Shown here: positions 32,481-33,328 of the stretch, piece after piece
Layout of the letters: each line of letters opens with the position of its first letter
Numbering within the stretch: position 1 is the first letter of the stretch
Origin: Gemmatimonadota bacterium
GTDB lineage: Bacteria > Gemmatimonadota > Gemmatimonadetes > Palauibacterales > KS3-K002
Length of the DNA stretch: 33,328 bases
Assembly: GCA_020344015.1 (NCBI GenBank)
Contig: CP070812.1
Location: forward strand, 492,136-525,463
Direction of reading: 5' to 3'
Made by a program: the position numbers and the translations under genes
Notes under the pieces: model-generated
What the model saw: the letters and a program-made list of their open reading frames with translations, nothing else
The model's database searches: none
What the model was told of the DNA's origin: nothing

Positions 32481-33328
32481 TCACGCCTCCCCGGCGACGG
32501 CGATCGCGTCCACCGGGCAGAGTTGCGAGCACATCGAGCAGCCCACACACTCCCAGTCACGGATGAACGGCAGCTCGTCCTCCCACACCAATGCCGGGCA
32601 GCCGGTCTCGAAGCAGTCCTCGCAGACGATGCACTCCTCGGCATCGACCACGTACGCGGTCCGTTCCCTCGCCTTCTCTTCCGGGAGCAGGTTGCAATGT
32701 CGCTGGGCGATGATCACTGCGGGTCCGGGATGAGCCAGGCCTGAAACGATCGCCTTCTCGGTAGCCTCGAGATCCCAGGGATCGACGACCTCGACGTGCT
32801 CCACACCGAGCGACCTGATCAGCCCCTCATAGTCCACGGCCGGGGCCGGCCCGCCTTTCAGAGTGTGGCCGGTGCCGGGGTGCTCCTGGTGGCCGGTCAT
32901 GCCGGTGGTGCCGTTGTCCAGCACGATCGTGGTCGTGGGCACCCGGTTGTAGGCGGCGCTGAGCACGCTTGGCAGGCCGGCGTGCAGGAAGGTGGAATCG
33001 CCGATCACGGCCACCACCTTTTCCTCGCCGGCCCTGTTGAACCCCGTGGCGTTGCCGATGCTGGCGCCCATGCAGAACGTGGTGTGCATGGCGTCGAAGG
33101 GCGGTAGGCAGCCGAGCGTGTAGCAGCCGATGTCGCCGGTCACCAGCACGCCCAGCTTCTTCAGCGTGCCGAACACGCCGCGATGCGGGCAACCCGCGCA
33201 GAGGACCGGCGGTCGCGGGAGGACGGCCACCTCGCTGGCGAAATCGGCCGCCACCGGCGTCCCGTTCAATCCCGCTGCAACCAGGTCGGCGCTCAGTTCG
33301 CCGATGTTAGTGAAATTCTCCTTGCCGA
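32481..33328 (-). CDS. iorA: Indolepyruvate:ferredoxin oxidoreductase alpha subunit, C-terminal part (5' end outside window)
   Basis: The frame is open to the window edge, so about 280 residues of the C-terminal half of IorA are seen. It contains PRPPVLCAGCPHRGVF, the entry to the thiamine-diphosphate domain typical of IorA, GDIGCYTLG, and the TPP motif GDSTFLHAGLPSVLSAAYN. A C-terminal dicluster ferredoxin domain follows: CIVCEDCFETGCP (C-x2-C-x2-C-x4-C) and CVGCSMCSQLCP. The x4 spacing in the first motif is a feature of IorA. The TTG at 33269 is internal; the residues before it (GKENFTNIGELSADLVAAG) continue the domain. It oxidatively decarboxylates aryl pyruvates in a complex with IorB, three bases downstream. 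Confidence 0.92.
   Translation of the reverse strand, partial: GKENFTNIGELSADLVAAGLNGTPVAADFASEVAVLPRPPVLCAGCPHRGVFGTLKKLGVLVTGDIGCYTLGCLPPFDAMHTTFCMGASIGNATGFNRAGEEKVVAVIGDSTFLHAGLPSVLSAAYNRVPTTTIVLDNGTTGMTGHQEHPGTGHTLKGGPAPAVDYEGLIRSLGVEHVEVVDPWDLEATEKAIVSGLAHPGPAVIIAQRHCNLLPEEKARERTAYVVDAEECIVCEDCFETGCPALVWEDELPFIRDWECVGCSMCSQLCPVDAIAVAGEA

Overview
The window looks like a chromosomal segment of a GC-rich, Gram-negative bacterium. Outer-membrane functions are present (an OprO/P-like porin, TonB-ExbB-ExbD). An orphan FtsX/MacB-type permease, an ECF sigma factor of the kind usually paired with kinases, and a Ser/Thr kinase carrying TPRs recall Acidobacteriota and Gemmatimonadota. That placement is an inference; there is no rRNA or other marker here.

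Region 1 (1-17379, all + strand) is a central-carbon block. In order it encodes the C-terminal end of an aconitase/homoaconitase, an isocitrate-dehydrogenase-family enzyme, a CitD-CitE fusion, CitF, an ADP-forming acyl-CoA synthetase, a thiolase, a 3-hydroxyacyl-CoA dehydrogenase/enoyl-CoA hydratase fusion, a 2x[4Fe-4S] ferredoxin, and two complete 2-oxoacid:ferredoxin oxidoreductases arranged A-B-C / C-A-B. A membrane carbon-nitrogen hydrolase (Lnt-like) closes the run. Many junctions overlap or nearly touch, so much of it is probably cotranscribed. Read together, the enzymes cover succinate to succinyl-CoA to 2-oxoglutarate to isocitrate to citrate to acetate plus oxaloacetate, followed by reactivation of acetate. 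This is the citrate-cleaving arm of a reductive (or reversible) TCA cycle, built from CitDEF plus an ADP-forming ligase instead of ATP-citrate lyase. The thiolase and dehydrogenase/hydratase add an acetyl-CoA to crotonyl-CoA branch. This is the main candidate for an undescribed system; direction and substrates are not proven by sequence.

Region 2 (17405-24225, - strand) holds an energised outer-membrane transport set: a porin with its own terminator, then tonB-exbB-exbD-exbD, preceded on the same strand by an orphan duplicated FtsX permease.

Region 3 (24489-28908, + strand) is a signalling set: ECF sigma factor, transmembrane Ser/Thr kinase with TPRs, and an exported ankyrin protein, ending in a small UNCG-type terminator.

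Region 4 (28895-33328, - strand) contains a large lipoprotein combining an M48-like zinc peptidase, a von Willebrand type D domain and two PPC-like domains. Upstream of it lies a third ferredoxin-dependent 2-oxoacid oxidoreductase, indolepyruvate oxidoreductase (iorAB, iorA cut by the window edge). No tRNA, rRNA, CRISPR array or insertion sequence was seen, and no stretch over 300 bases lacks a gene.
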